A stretch of 17,003 bases of DNA from DATJLQ01 sp035509415 (GCA_035509415.1 DATJLQ010000189.1:1-17003); one strand, 5' to 3'; positions 1 through 7,817 are shown, counted from the stretch's first letter. The notes: generated by a model not told the origin, from the letters alone. Made by a program: numbers and translations.

Positions 1-888
1 ATCGCGCGCGCGCAGGAATCCGCCGACGGCACGCGGAAATGGCTGCTCAAGCTCGCCGACGGCAATCTGATCGAGACCGTGCACATCCCCGAGGCGGATC
101 GCGGGGCGCTTTGCGTCTCGTCCCAGGTCGGCTGCACGCTCACCTGCAAATTCTGCCACACCGGCACGATGAAGCTGGTGCGCAACCTCGACGCGGGCGA
201 GATCGTCGGACAGCTCCTCTTGGCGCGCGACGCGAGCGGCGAATGGCCGTCGGCGCGCGACGACCGCATGATCTCGAACATCGTCATGATGGGGATGGGC
301 GAGCCGCTCTACAATTACGAGAACGTCGCGAAGGCGCTCAAGATCGTGATGGACGGGAACGGCATCGCGATCTCGCACCGGCGCATCACGCTCTCGACCT
401 CGGGCGTGGTGCCGGAAATCCGCCGCTGCGCCGAGGAGCTCAAGGTGAATTTGGCGCTTTCGCTCCATGCCGTGCGCGACGAGCTGCGCGACAAGATCGT
501 GCCGCTCAACAAGAAGTACCCGATCGCCGAGCTCATGGCCGCGTGCCGCGATTATGCCAATATCAATCCCAACCGGCGCATCACTTTCGAATACGTCATG
601 CTCAAGGGCGTCAACGATTCGACCGCCGATGCGCGCGCGCTCGTGCGCCTCATCCGCGGCATTCCGTCGAAGGTGAACCTGATCCCGTTCAATCCCTGGC
701 CGGGCGCCCCCTACGAATGCTCGGACGAGAAGGATATTCGCGCCTTCGCCGAGATCGTCATGAATGCGGGCTATGCCTCGCCGGTACGCACGCCGCGCGG
801 GCGCGACATCGCCGCCGCCTGCGGCCAGCTCAAGAGCGCGAGCGAGCGGCCGCGTGCGAGTGCGCGCGCGTCGGCGGCAGCATCCTGA
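1..888 (+). CDS. rlmN: 23S rRNA / tRNA (adenine C2)-methyltransferase RlmN, 3' part (5' end outside window)
   Basis: Radical-SAM enzyme that methylates C2 of adenosine in 23S rRNA (A2503) and of A37 in some tRNAs. The frame is open from base 1, so the start codon and N-terminal domain lie upstream of the window; 295 residues are visible. The radical-SAM CxxxCxxC cluster motif is at fragment residues 45-52 (GCTLTCKFC), preceded by Cys38 in the ALCVSSQ motif, the family's second catalytic-type cysteine. The methyl-carrying cysteine is near the C-terminus in DIAAACGQL (about residue 274), after the conserved VRTPRG. The GMGEPLYN motif is also present. The end is an Ala/Arg/Ser-rich tail of about 20 residues that is probably not catalytic. 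It converges on pgk with only 12 bp between the stops, and no clear terminator hairpin was found there. Identification is firm. Confidence 0.97.
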   Translation: MARAQESADGTRKWLLKLADGNLIETVHIPEADRGALCVSSQVGCTLTCKFCHTGTMKLVRNLDAGEIVGQLLLARDASGEWPSARDDRMISNIVMMGMGEPLYNYENVAKALKIVMDGNGIAISHRRITLSTSGVVPEIRRCAEELKVNLALSLHAVRDELRDKIVPLNKKYPIAELMAACRDYANINPNRRITFEYVMLKGVNDSTADARALVRLIRGIPSKVNLIPFNPWPGAPYECSDEKDIRAFAEIVMNAGYASPVRTPRGRDIAAACGQLKSASERPRASARASAAAS

Positions 889-900
889 AATCCGGAAGGA

Positions 901-2124
901 TCAGGCGGTCTCGGCGCGGCGCGCGGCCGACGCCTTGAGGGCGGCCACACCCGGCAGCTCCTTGCCCTCGAGCCATTCGAGAAAGGCGCCGCCCGCGGTC
1001 GAGACGTAGTTGAAGAAATCGATCACGCCGGCATGGGCGAGTGCGGCGACCGTGTCGCCGCCGCCCGCCACACTCACGAGCTTCCCCGCGCGCGCGAGGT
1101 CCGCCGCCGCGCGCGCGACGCGCACGGTGCCGGCGTCGAACGGCTTGGTCTCGAACGCACCCAGCGGGCCGTTCCAGACCAGGGTCTTCGCATCGAGAAG
1201 CCGGTGCGCGAGCGCGTCCGCGGTCGCGGGGCCGATATCGAGGATCATCTCGTCCGCCGGCACCTGGCCGATCGGGACGGCGCGGTAGGGCACCGCGGGC
1301 TCGAGGCGCGGCGCCACGATGGCGTCCGTCGGCAGCAGGAACTCGACCCGGCGCCGCTCGGCCTTCGCGAGGATGTCGCGCGCGACCCCGATCATGTCCG
1401 CCTCGACGAGCGACTTCCCGATCGAGATGCCCTGTGCCGCGAGGAAATTGTTCGCCATCGCGCCGCCCACGATCAGGATGTCGACCTTGTCGATGAGATT
1501 TCCCAAAAGCTCGATCTTGGTCGAGACCTTGGCGCCGCCGATCACGGCCGCGAGCGGGCGCGTCGGCGTCTCGAGCGCACTCTCGAGCGCCTTGAGCTCG
1601 GCCTCCATGAGGCGGCCCGCGGCGGCGGGGAGGAAACGCGCGATGGCGTCGATCGACGCATTGGCGCGATGGGCGCAGGCGAAGGCGTCGTCGACATAGA
1701 GCTCGCCCAAGGAGGCGAGCTGCTTCGCGAAGGCCGGATCGTTCTTCTCCTCGGCCGCATCGAAGCGCACGTTCTCGAGCAGCATGAGCTCGCCGTTCTT
1801 GAGCGCGGCCGCGGCCGCGCGCGCCTCAGGGCCGACGCAATCGGGAACGAAGCGGAGCGAGCGTCCGTGGAGTGCCGCGCCGAGCGCTGGCGCGATGGGG
1901 GCGAGCGAGAATTCGGGTGCCGGCTTTCCCTTGGGCCGGCCGAAATGGGACAGCACGATGACGCGCGCCCCCTTGTCCGCGAGCTCCTCGAGGGTGGGGA
2001 CGAGCCGCTCGAGGCGCGTCTTGTCCGCGACCTTGCCGTCCTTCATCGGAAGATTGAGATCGGCACGCACGAGAACGCGCTTCCCGCGCACGTCGAAATC
2101 GTCGATCGTCCGGAACGTTGCCAT
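901..2124 (-). CDS. pgk: Phosphoglycerate kinase
   Basis: Glycolytic/gluconeogenic enzyme that transfers phosphate between 1,3-bisphosphoglycerate and ADP in the cytoplasm. The 407 residues fit the family's usual size of about 390-410. Motifs in order: RADLNLP (20-26, commonly RVDFNVP), SHFGRPKG (59-66), LLENVRF, DDAFACAHRAN, GGAKVSTKI, VWNGPLGAFE, GGGDT (about 354-358) and the C-terminal STAGGAFLEWLEGKELPGV. The frame stays open upstream to about 2241, but the ATG at 2124 gives the family N-terminus (MATFRTIDDFDVRGKRVLVR) and is preceded by a purine-rich GGGAG ribosome site. The gene is not next to gap or fba here. It is transcribed divergently from the dehydrogenase at 2304, with a candidate promoter and leader hairpin in the gap. 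The C-terminus ends in a slightly extended Ala/Arg tail. Confidence 0.97.
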   Translation of the reverse strand: MATFRTIDDFDVRGKRVLVRADLNLPMKDGKVADKTRLERLVPTLEELADKGARVIVLSHFGRPKGKPAPEFSLAPIAPALGAALHGRSLRFVPDCVGPEARAAAAALKNGELMLLENVRFDAAEEKNDPAFAKQLASLGELYVDDAFACAHRANASIDAIARFLPAAAGRLMEAELKALESALETPTRPLAAVIGGAKVSTKIELLGNLIDKVDILIVGGAMANNFLAAQGISIGKSLVEADMIGVARDILAKAERRRVEFLLPTDAIVAPRLEPAVPYRAVPIGQVPADEMILDIGPATADALAHRLLDAKTLVWNGPLGAFETKPFDAGTVRVARAAADLARAGKLVSVAGGGDTVAALAHAGVIDFFNYVSTAGGAFLEWLEGKELPGVAALKASAARRAETA

Positions 2125-2178
2125 GCTGCTCCCGATTGTTCTTGCCGCGCGGCGCGGGCCCGAGCCCGGAACGGTCCG

Positions 2179-2208
2179 ACCCGCAAACGGTCCGAGCGGA
2201 CCGCGGGT
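2179..2208 (-). promoter_or_regulatory. Hairpin in the predicted pgk 5' leader
   Basis: A two-part inverted repeat: an inner 6-bp stem (CGGTCC/GGACCG, 2188-2193 and 2198-2203) with a GAGC loop, and an outer 5-bp stem (ACCCG/CGGGT) separated by a one-sided CAAA bulge. It lies between the candidate pgk promoter and the pgk start, so it would be transcribed. There is no U-run after it, so it is not an obvious terminator. Function is unknown; it may be chance structure in GC-rich DNA. Confidence 0.35.
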
Positions 2209-2212
2209 GCCT

Positions 2213-2241
2213 CTTTTAACGGCACGCAGGCGCGGTCGCAA
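2213..2241 (-). promoter_or_regulatory. Candidate pgk promoter
   Basis: On the minus strand, TTGCGA (2236-2241) is followed 17 bp later by TAAAAG (2213-2218). This is a moderate match to sigma-70 -35/-10 boxes and would give a leader of roughly 80 nt before pgk. It was chosen by spacing and position only. Confidence 0.3.
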
Positions 2242-2255
2242 GGGGCGAAAAAGCG

Positions 2256-2276
2256 CCGGATTCCGCTATAATCCGG
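2256..2276 (+). promoter_or_regulatory. Perfect -10 box inside a 7-bp inverted repeat, upstream of the SDR gene
   Basis: TATAAT at 2267-2272 is a consensus -10 box about 30 bp before the dehydrogenase start. It overlaps the right half of an exact inverted repeat, CCGGATT (2256-2262) and AATCCGG (2270-2276), with a 7-nt spacer. No good -35 box sits 16-18 bp upstream. This layout suits a promoter whose core is covered by a repressor or activator site, but binding is inference only. Confidence 0.4.
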
Positions 2277-2303
2277 GCCTTCGCGGCGTTCCAGGAGGGG
2301 ACC

Positions 2304-3089
2304 ATGGCGCGATTCGCGTGCGCACTCATCACCGGGGCGACGAGCGGGATCGGCACCGCCTTCGCGCGCGCGCTCGATTCCGGGACCGATCTGCTGCTCA
2401 CCGGGCGCGACGGCGCGAAGCTCGCCGAGCTCGCGCGCGAGCTCGTACGGCCCGGCCGGCGCGTCGATTCGCTCGCGGCCGACCTCGCGACCGAGACGGG
2501 CCGCGCCGTTGCGATCGAGGCGGCACTCGCGCGGCCGGTCGATCTCCTGGTCAACAATGCGGGGCTCGGCCGCTTGGGGCCGCTCGAGACCAACCCCGCG
2601 GCGACCGAACTCGAGATGGCGCAAGTGAACGTGGTCGCGGTGGTGGCGCTTACGCGCGCGCTGCTGCCGGGCATGATCGCGCGCGCCGAAGCCGACGGAC
2701 GCCGCGCCGGCGTGATCGTGGTCGCGAGCACCGCCGCGTTCCAGCCGACGCCGTTCCTCACCACCTACGGTGCCACGAAGAGCTTCGATCTCCATTTCGC
2801 CGAAGGCCTCGCGAGCGAGCTGCGCGGCCGTCCGGTCGACGTGCTGGCCCTTTGTCCGGGCGCGACCGCGACCGCGTTCTTCGCGCGCGCGGGAATCCCG
2901 GGCGACACGCTGCGCCGCATCGCTGCCCCCGAGCGCGTCGCGCGCGAGGCGCTGGCGGCGCTGGGGCGGAAGCGCGTCCATGTGGTGGGCGGGATCAACC
3001 GGCTCGGCGCGTTCCTCGTGCGCCTGGCGCCGCGCGACGTCGCGGCCGACGGCGCCGCACGGCTCCTGCGAGCCCGTCTCCCGCGCTAA
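2304..3089 (+). CDS. Short-chain dehydrogenase/reductase (SDR, classical type)
   Basis: NAD(P)H-dependent oxidoreductase of the classical SDR family; substrate unknown. The 261 residues show TGATSGIG (10-17) for cofactor binding, NNAG (84-87), and catalytic Ser142 (VASTAAF), Tyr155 and Lys159 (YGATK). Arg35 after the second strand (LLTGRDG) suggests a preference for NADP(H). A basic C-terminal tail (RLLRARLPR) closes the protein. The start is supported by AGGAGGGG a few bases upstream of the ATG. The stop codon overlaps the stop of the convergent flavoprotein gene by 4 bp. Sequence alone does not tell whether it acts on a fatty acyl, sugar or xenobiotic substrate; the FLTTYGATKSFDLHFAEGLASEL stretch resembles uncharacterised DltE/YbbO-like SDRs. 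Confidence 0.93.
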   Translation: MARFACALITGATSGIGTAFARALDSGTDLLLTGRDGAKLAELARELVRPGRRVDSLAADLATETGRAVAIEAALARPVDLLVNNAGLGRLGPLETNPAATELEMAQVNVVAVVALTRALLPGMIARAEADGRRAGVIVVASTAAFQPTPFLTTYGATKSFDLHFAEGLASELRGRPVDVLALCPGATATAFFARAGIPGDTLRRIAAPERVAREALAALGRKRVHVVGGINRLGAFLVRLAPRDVAADGAARLLRARLPR

Positions 3090-6000
3090 TCGTCGGCGCC
3101 CGCCGTCGCCAGGCAATGGGCGATCCAGGCGCCGGTCAAGCGCTCGCTGGTCGCGTTCTGGGCCAGGCGCTCGTCGAGCGTCTCGAGATCGACCAGCTCG
3201 AGCGGGAGATTATGGTCGACGCAGGCGAAGACGAGGCGCGTGGCGCCGGTCTTGGGATCGCGCACGGCCGCGAGGCAGCGGCCGCAAATCTCCTTCGCCA
3301 TGCATTGCATGGGGACGAGGAGCGAGCCGGTGAGCGCAACCCCCGGCTTGAGCAGGGCCGCGATCTCGGCGTGGCGCGTCTCGGCGAGTCCGTGGGCGAG
3401 CGCGCTCGGCCCGATCGCGTAGGCGCGCGCGACCTCGCCGAGCGGGATCGCGACTTCGCCGAGCGTCCCCTTGCCGTAGGCGACGACGGCGTCGGCGACG
3501 GGACCCGCGAAGCTCTTGTCCTGGGTACGCGCGGGCTGGATCGCGGGGCCGGTGGCCGCACACCACACGACGCTGTCCGCGCAGCGCTCGATCTCGGCCT
3601 GCTTGAAGCGCCCGTCGGCGGACGCAAAGCCCGCGAAGACGAGGGTGCGGCGGCCGCGCGCGCGCATCGCCTCGGCAATGGGCACGAGGGCGGCGGCACC
3701 GAATCCTGAGCCCGCGAGAAGCACGGCGCCGCTTTCGGGCAACAAGAGCGGCGTGCCGTCGGGCCCCATGAGGGCCACGGGATCGCCGGGCTTGAGATGC
3801 GCCGCGATGGCACCCGAGCCGCCCGCCGTCGAAAGGGCGAGCGCGATGGTGCCGCGCGCGGCATCGACCGCGCAGGGCATCGCCGCGATCCCTTCCATCG
3901 CGAGCGAGGTTGCGTCCACCTGGCGCGCGCGGCTCTCGAAATCCTGGATGCGGAAGAACTGGCCCGGGCGCCAGGACGCGGCGGCGCCGGGCGCCTCGAT
4001 CTCGAGCTCGATCAAGTCGGGTGCCAAGCGTCGCGAGGCGACCAGGCGTGCCGAGAGGAGCCGATCGAGGCGCGCGAAAAAGTCAGAGCTCGTCTCGCGC
4101 GGCGCCGGACGTTTCTCGAGCAGGCGCGAGACGATCGGATAGCCGTGCTTGGCGCTCGCCATCGCCTTCACCACGTTGCCCGCGAAGGAAGCGTGGGTGT
4201 CGCCATAGACGCTGATCGCGCGCCCGTCGGGTTCGAGGGCGACGAGGAGCTCGGGCACCGCGGGCTTCGAGACGCGCTCGGGCTTGACCGGCTTCCCGGT
4301 CTCGTCGAGCGCCTGGAAGTAGCGCCCGTCGAGCTTGAGGTGCGTCGGCTCCTCGAGGGCGAGTGCCGTGTTGGGCTGGGTCCCGGCCGCGATCAGGATG
4401 CTGCGCGCGGGCAAGGTGACGCTCTCCCCGGTCTCGACCAGCTTCCCGTCCTCGCCCACTTTCGTGCGGCCCATGACGAGCGCCACGGCATGGCCGAAGC
4501 GGTCCACCTCGACCGCGTGGGGGGCGACGCATTCGACGAAACGCACGCCTTCCTCGAGGGCGAAGGCGACTTCCTCGTGGTTGAGCGTGTAGCTCGGCGA
4601 ATCGATGAGCCGGCGCCGATAGGCGATGGTGACCCCGCCCCAGGAATCGACCAGCTCGCGCACGCGCGGCGCGCGTCCCTCGCGCGCGGCCGACGCGCGC
4701 TCGGCGCGGAGCGCACGCGCATGGGCGATGAACTCGTCCGCGGTCGCGCCTTCCTCCTCGCTCCAGCCCTGGCGCAGCCGGGCCTCGCCTTGCTCGGCCG
4801 CGAGGCGCTCGTAGCGCGCGAGGAAGCGCTCCACCTGCACCGGGTAATAGGCCAAGGATTCGGTCGCCGTGTCGCCCGCCGTCAAGCCGCCGCCGATCAC
4901 CACGACGGGGAGCCGGATCTCGAGATCGGACACCGACCCGGTCTTTGCGGCACCGCCGAGCTGGAGCGCCATCAGGAAATCGTTCGCGATGCGCACGCCG
5001 CGCGCGAGTCCGTTGGGGACGTCGAGCACGGTGGGCTTCCCGGCGCCCACGCAGAGCGCGATATGGTCGAAGCCCAAGGCCCAGGCCCGGTCGATGCCGA
5101 GCGTGCCGCCGAAGCGCACCGCGCCGTACAGGCGAAAGCCCGCGCGGCGCTCGAGCAGGAGGCGGATCACCTTGAGGTAGTTCTTGTCCCAGCGCACCGT
5201 GATGCCGTACTCGGAGAGGCCGCCGAAGCCGCCCATGACGCGCTCGTCGAGCCGGTCGCGAATCTCGGCGACGTCGCGGATCGCGCGGAAGGGCGTGCGC
5301 GCCCCTTCGAGGGAAATCCCCGAAAGCGCGGGGTCGAGCGGCTCGATCTTGAGCGCCTCGATCCCCACGACAAGATGGCCCTCGTTCAGAAGATGGTGCG
5401 CGAGATTGAACCCCGCGGGCCCCATCCCGACGACGAGCACGCGCTTCCCGGTCTCGGGCTTCGGGAGCGGACGGCGCAGGTCGAGCGGGTTCCAGCGCCC
5501 GAGGAGCCCGTAAATCTCGAAGCCCCAGGGAAGCTCGATCGCGTCCTTGAGGATGCGGCTCTCGCTGCGCGGGATGTTGACCGGATCCTGCTTCTGGTAG
5601 ACGCAGGCCATCATGCAGTCGTTGCACACCCGGTGTCCGGTGGCCGCGCACATCGGATTGTCGACGCAGATCATCGCAAGGGCACCGAGCGGATGGCCCG
5701 AGGCCTTGAGCGTGTGCATCTCCGAGATGCGCTCCTCGAGCGGGCAGCCCGCGAGCGTGACGCCGAACACGCTTTTGCGGAACGCGGCGTGGCCGTCCTT
5801 CCCCGCCTTCTCGCGCAGGCCCTTGGAGCAGGAATCCTTGCCCTGATTGTGGCACCAGATGCAGTAGTTCGCATCGTCGAGGCCGAGGGTGAGCGAAGCG
5901 CCCTTGTCGGTGAGATCGAAGCCCTCGCGCCGCGGCGCGTGGTGGTAATCGACGCGCATGATCTCGATGCCGTCGCGCGTCTCGGTCTCGATCGGCACGA

Positions 6001-6589
6001 GATGATGGGGATCGAGCTTGTGCGGCACCTTGAAGACGACGCCCGCGCGGTGGAGCTCCTTGCCGGCCTCGCTATAGACCGCCCAGGCCGCGTAGCGCCG
6101 CGCGAGATCGAGTGCCTCCTTGTGCTCCGCCTCCTGCTCGCGCCAGGCCATGATCTTGGTCGCGAAGGCGAGCTCGTCCCAGCCCGCCCCGAGCTCGGCG
6201 TCGAGCGCCCTGCGGAGTGCCGCGCCGTCGAACGCGGCCGCCTCGGCCTCGTTGTGGGCGCGCGTCGAATCGCGCTGAACGAACAGGCGCTTGCAGGTAT
6301 AGAGGGGGGCGAGCGCGTCGTGCCCCGCCTCGAGCTTCGCGAGTGCGGCCTCGATGCCGAACAGCTCGGCGAGGAAATCCTCGAGCGCGGGCGCGAGTGC
6401 CAGGAGAAGCTCGCTCTCGTCCTTGGTCGCGAGCGAATCGGGCGCGGCGCGCGCCGCCATCAATCGGTTGAAGAGCTCGACGTCGCGCGCCTTGAGTGCC
6501 GCGCAGAAATGCTTGTCGAGCTCGAGGCAGCCTTCGCGGGTATAGAGCTGGTCGAAGGCAAGGCCAAACGCCAGGGCAGGACCGGTCAT
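3086..6589 (-). CDS. Large Fe-S flavoprotein: GltD/NfnB-like half fused to PyrK/NfnA-like half
   Basis: A 1167-residue predicted cytoplasmic electron-transfer enzyme. Residues 1-240 form a mostly helical region I do not recognise. A cysteine-rich GltD-type Fe-S segment follows (Cys243, 246, 254, 282, 308, 314, 322, 325, 329, including GCPLEERISE and ATGHRVCNDCMMAC), expected to carry two 4Fe-4S clusters. Next comes an FAD/NAD(P) disulfide-oxidoreductase module with VVGMGPAG (387-393), a second Rossmann motif VVVIGGGLTAGD (562-573) and IAAGTQPN (732-739). From about residue 846 there is a ferredoxin-reductase/PyrK-like part: WRPGQFFRI (873-881), LLAGSGFGAAAL (957-968) and a 2Fe-2S set of Cys1096, 1102, 1105 and 1123. 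In NfnAB these two halves are separate subunits that bifurcate electrons between NADPH, NADH and ferredoxin. The order here is reversed and single-chain, so bifurcation is inference. The ATG has GAGGGG upstream. It lies 62 bp downstream of secF. Confidence 0.93.
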   Translation of the reverse strand: MTGPALAFGLAFDQLYTREGCLELDKHFCAALKARDVELFNRLMAARAAPDSLATKDESELLLALAPALEDFLAELFGIEAALAKLEAGHDALAPLYTCKRLFVQRDSTRAHNEAEAAAFDGAALRRALDAELGAGWDELAFATKIMAWREQEAEHKEALDLARRYAAWAVYSEAGKELHRAGVVFKVPHKLDPHHLVPIETETRDGIEIMRVDYHHAPRREGFDLTDKGASLTLGLDDANYCIWCHNQGKDSCSKGLREKAGKDGHAAFRKSVFGVTLAGCPLEERISEMHTLKASGHPLGALAMICVDNPMCAATGHRVCNDCMMACVYQKQDPVNIPRSESRILKDAIELPWGFEIYGLLGRWNPLDLRRPLPKPETGKRVLVVGMGPAGFNLAHHLLNEGHLVVGIEALKIEPLDPALSGISLEGARTPFRAIRDVAEIRDRLDERVMGGFGGLSEYGITVRWDKNYLKVIRLLLERRAGFRLYGAVRFGGTLGIDRAWALGFDHIALCVGAGKPTVLDVPNGLARGVRIANDFLMALQLGGAAKTGSVSDLEIRLPVVVIGGGLTAGDTATESLAYYPVQVERFLARYERLAAEQGEARLRQGWSEEEGATADEFIAHARALRAERASAAREGRAPRVRELVDSWGGVTIAYRRRLIDSPSYTLNHEEVAFALEEGVRFVECVAPHAVEVDRFGHAVALVMGRTKVGEDGKLVETGESVTLPARSILIAAGTQPNTALALEEPTHLKLDGRYFQALDETGKPVKPERVSKPAVPELLVALEPDGRAISVYGDTHASFAGNVVKAMASAKHGYPIVSRLLEKRPAPRETSSDFFARLDRLLSARLVASRRLAPDLIELEIEAPGAAASWRPGQFFRIQDFESRARQVDATSLAMEGIAAMPCAVDAARGTIALALSTAGGSGAIAAHLKPGDPVALMGPDGTPLLLPESGAVLLAGSGFGAAALVPIAEAMRARGRRTLVFAGFASADGRFKQAEIERCADSVVWCAATGPAIQPARTQDKSFAGPVADAVVAYGKGTLGEVAIPLGEVARAYAIGPSALAHGLAETRHAEIAALLKPGVALTGSLLVPMQCMAKEICGRCLAAVRDPKTGATRLVFACVDHNLPLELVDLETLDERLAQNATSERLTGAWIAHCLATAGADD

Positions 6590-6651
6590 GCAAGCGTCCC
6601 CTCGTTATGCCCCAGCCTCCGGACGCCTCTCAGCGCCCGCCGATTACGCGG

Positions 6652-7590
6652 TCAAGTCTTCTTCGTCGCGGGCGCCGCCGAGCCCGAGGCCTCCACGATG
6701 CGCCGGAGCGGCTTCACGTACAGAAGCAGCGCCGCGGCGACGTAGATCGAGGAATAAGTGCCGGTGATGATGCCCCACAGCATCGCGACGCTGAAGTTGC
6801 GGATCACCGGCCCGCCCACGAACAGGAGCGCGAGCACCGCGAGCATGGTCGTGGTGCTGGTCATGATGGTGCGCGACAGGGTCTCGTTGACGCTCAGATT
6901 GAACAGGTCCTTGAGACCCATGGTCTTGTATTTGCGCAAATTCTCGCGGATGCGGTCGAACACGACCACGGTGTCGTTGACCGAGTAGCCGGCGATGGTG
7001 AGGATCGCCGCGATCGCGGTCAGATCGAATTCCAATCGCATGATGGAGAACACGCCGATGGTGGTGACCACGTCGTGGAGGGTCGCGACGAAGGCGGCGA
7101 TGCCGAATTGCCATTCGAACCGGAACGCGACATAGACGCCGATCGCGAGGATCGCGAGGGATGCCGCGAGGAAGCCCTTGTGCAAGAGCTCGCCGCTCAC
7201 CTCCGGGCCCACCACCTCGATACGCCGGTAGTCGATGCCGGCGCCGAGGGCCGCGCGCACCTTCTCGACCGCGACCTGCTGCGGCTTCTCCCCGCCCGGC
7301 TGGCGCTGCACGCGGATCAGAAGGTCGGACGGATCGCCGAAGGTCTGGAGCGTCACCTGGCCGAGATCGAGCGCGTTGAGCTTCGCGCGCAGGGGGCCGA
7401 GGTCGAACGCGTGCTGCGCCTTGACCTCGAGCAGGATGCCGCCCTCGAAATCGATGCCGAAATTCAGGCCCTGGATCGCCACCGACGCGATCGTGATCAG
7501 GAACAGGAGCCCGGTGATGCCGAACGCGAAAAAGCGCCGGCCGATGAAATCGATCTTGGTGTCGTCGGGGACGAAACGCAGCAGCCGCAC
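6652..7590 (-). CDS. secF: Protein translocase subunit SecF
   Basis: Inner-membrane RND-type subunit of the SecDF complex that uses the proton gradient to pull secreted proteins through SecYEG. The 312 residues are near the normal size. There is one N-terminal membrane segment (about 20-40), then the GIDFEGGILLEV motif, a periplasmic domain, and a C-terminal cluster of about five membrane segments with TIAGYSVNDTVVVFDRIREN and the TSTTTM region. The GTG at 7590 was chosen because it gives the family N-terminus MRLLRFVPDDTKIDF and has GAGGA 8 nt upstream; the in-frame ATG at 7662 would add 24 atypical residues. secD and yajC, usually directly upstream, are absent: the next gene is the divergent pcm. 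The flavoprotein gene follows after 62 bp. Confidence 0.96.
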   Translation of the reverse strand: MRLLRFVPDDTKIDFIGRRFFAFGITGLLFLITIASVAIQGLNFGIDFEGGILLEVKAQHAFDLGPLRAKLNALDLGQVTLQTFGDPSDLLIRVQRQPGGEKPQQVAVEKVRAALGAGIDYRRIEVVGPEVSGELLHKGFLAASLAILAIGVYVAFRFEWQFGIAAFVATLHDVVTTIGVFSIMRLEFDLTAIAAILTIAGYSVNDTVVVFDRIRENLRKYKTMGLKDLFNLSVNETLSRTIMTSTTTMLAVLALLFVGGPVIRNFSVAMLWGIITGTYSSIYVAAALLLYVKPLRRIVEASGSAAPATKKT

Positions 7591-7598
7591 GATGGAAA

Positions 7599-7603
7599 TC
7601 CTC
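7599..7603 (-). promoter_or_regulatory. Ribosome binding site deciding the secF GTG start
   Basis: GAGGA on the minus strand, 8 nt upstream of GTG 7590. No comparable site serves the upstream in-frame ATG at 7662. Confidence 0.65.
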
Positions 7604-7658
7604 GGGTGCCTGGGGCCTGGGCTTGCGCGGGCCCCTGGGGGCCGCTCGGCGATGGGCA

Positions 7659-7687
7659 TCAATATCTTAGCCGGCGCGACTCGGCAA
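7659..7687 (-). promoter_or_regulatory. Candidate secF promoter
   Basis: On the minus strand, TTGCCG (7682-7687) and TATTGA (7659-7664) are separated by 17 bp. The match is modest. If it is real, transcription starts downstream of the alternative ATG at 7662, which supports the GTG start of secF. Confidence 0.25.
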
Positions 7688-7741
7688 GGGTCGCGGCACG
7701 CCCGGGAGGTGCCGGTTCGGCCCCGCGCCCACGGCCCGGAC

Positions 7742-7778
7742 GGCGCCGGTTTTCGGGTGCGCCGGACGCCCCGGCGCC
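7742..7778. repeat. Inverted repeat in the secF-pcm intergenic region
   Basis: GGCGCCGG (7742-7749) and CCGGCGCC (7771-7778) are exact inverted copies around a 21-bp GC-rich spacer. They lie about 40 bp upstream of pcm in the divergent secF-pcm gap. The site could form a hairpin or an operator; the gap is otherwise GC-rich with no ORF. Confidence 0.35.
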
Positions 7779-7801
7779 TTAGAGTCGGGGCGCGCGAGCC
7801 C

Positions 7802-7806
7802 GGAGG
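7802..7806 (+). promoter_or_regulatory. Ribosome binding site deciding the pcm start
   Basis: GGAGG lies 11 nt before ATG 7818. The upstream in-frame GTG at 7806 overlaps this site and is therefore an unlikely start; ATG 7830 would be too far away. Confidence 0.55.
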
Positions 7807-7817
7807 TGCCCAGCTCG

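Noticed and set aside
889..900. Possible bidirectional terminator between rlmN and pgk
   Set aside because: Only 12 bp separate the stops and the ATCCT/AGGAT pairing is too short with a long loop and no T-run.
1033..2271. 412-codon open frame antisense to pgk
   Set aside because: Shadow of pgk with low-complexity charged composition and no motif.
3797..6745. 982-codon open frame on the plus strand opposite the flavoprotein gene
   Set aside because: It lies antisense to a gene with many clear motifs and is rich in Arg, His, Glu and Asp runs typical of GC-rich shadow frames. No ribosome site or domain is visible.
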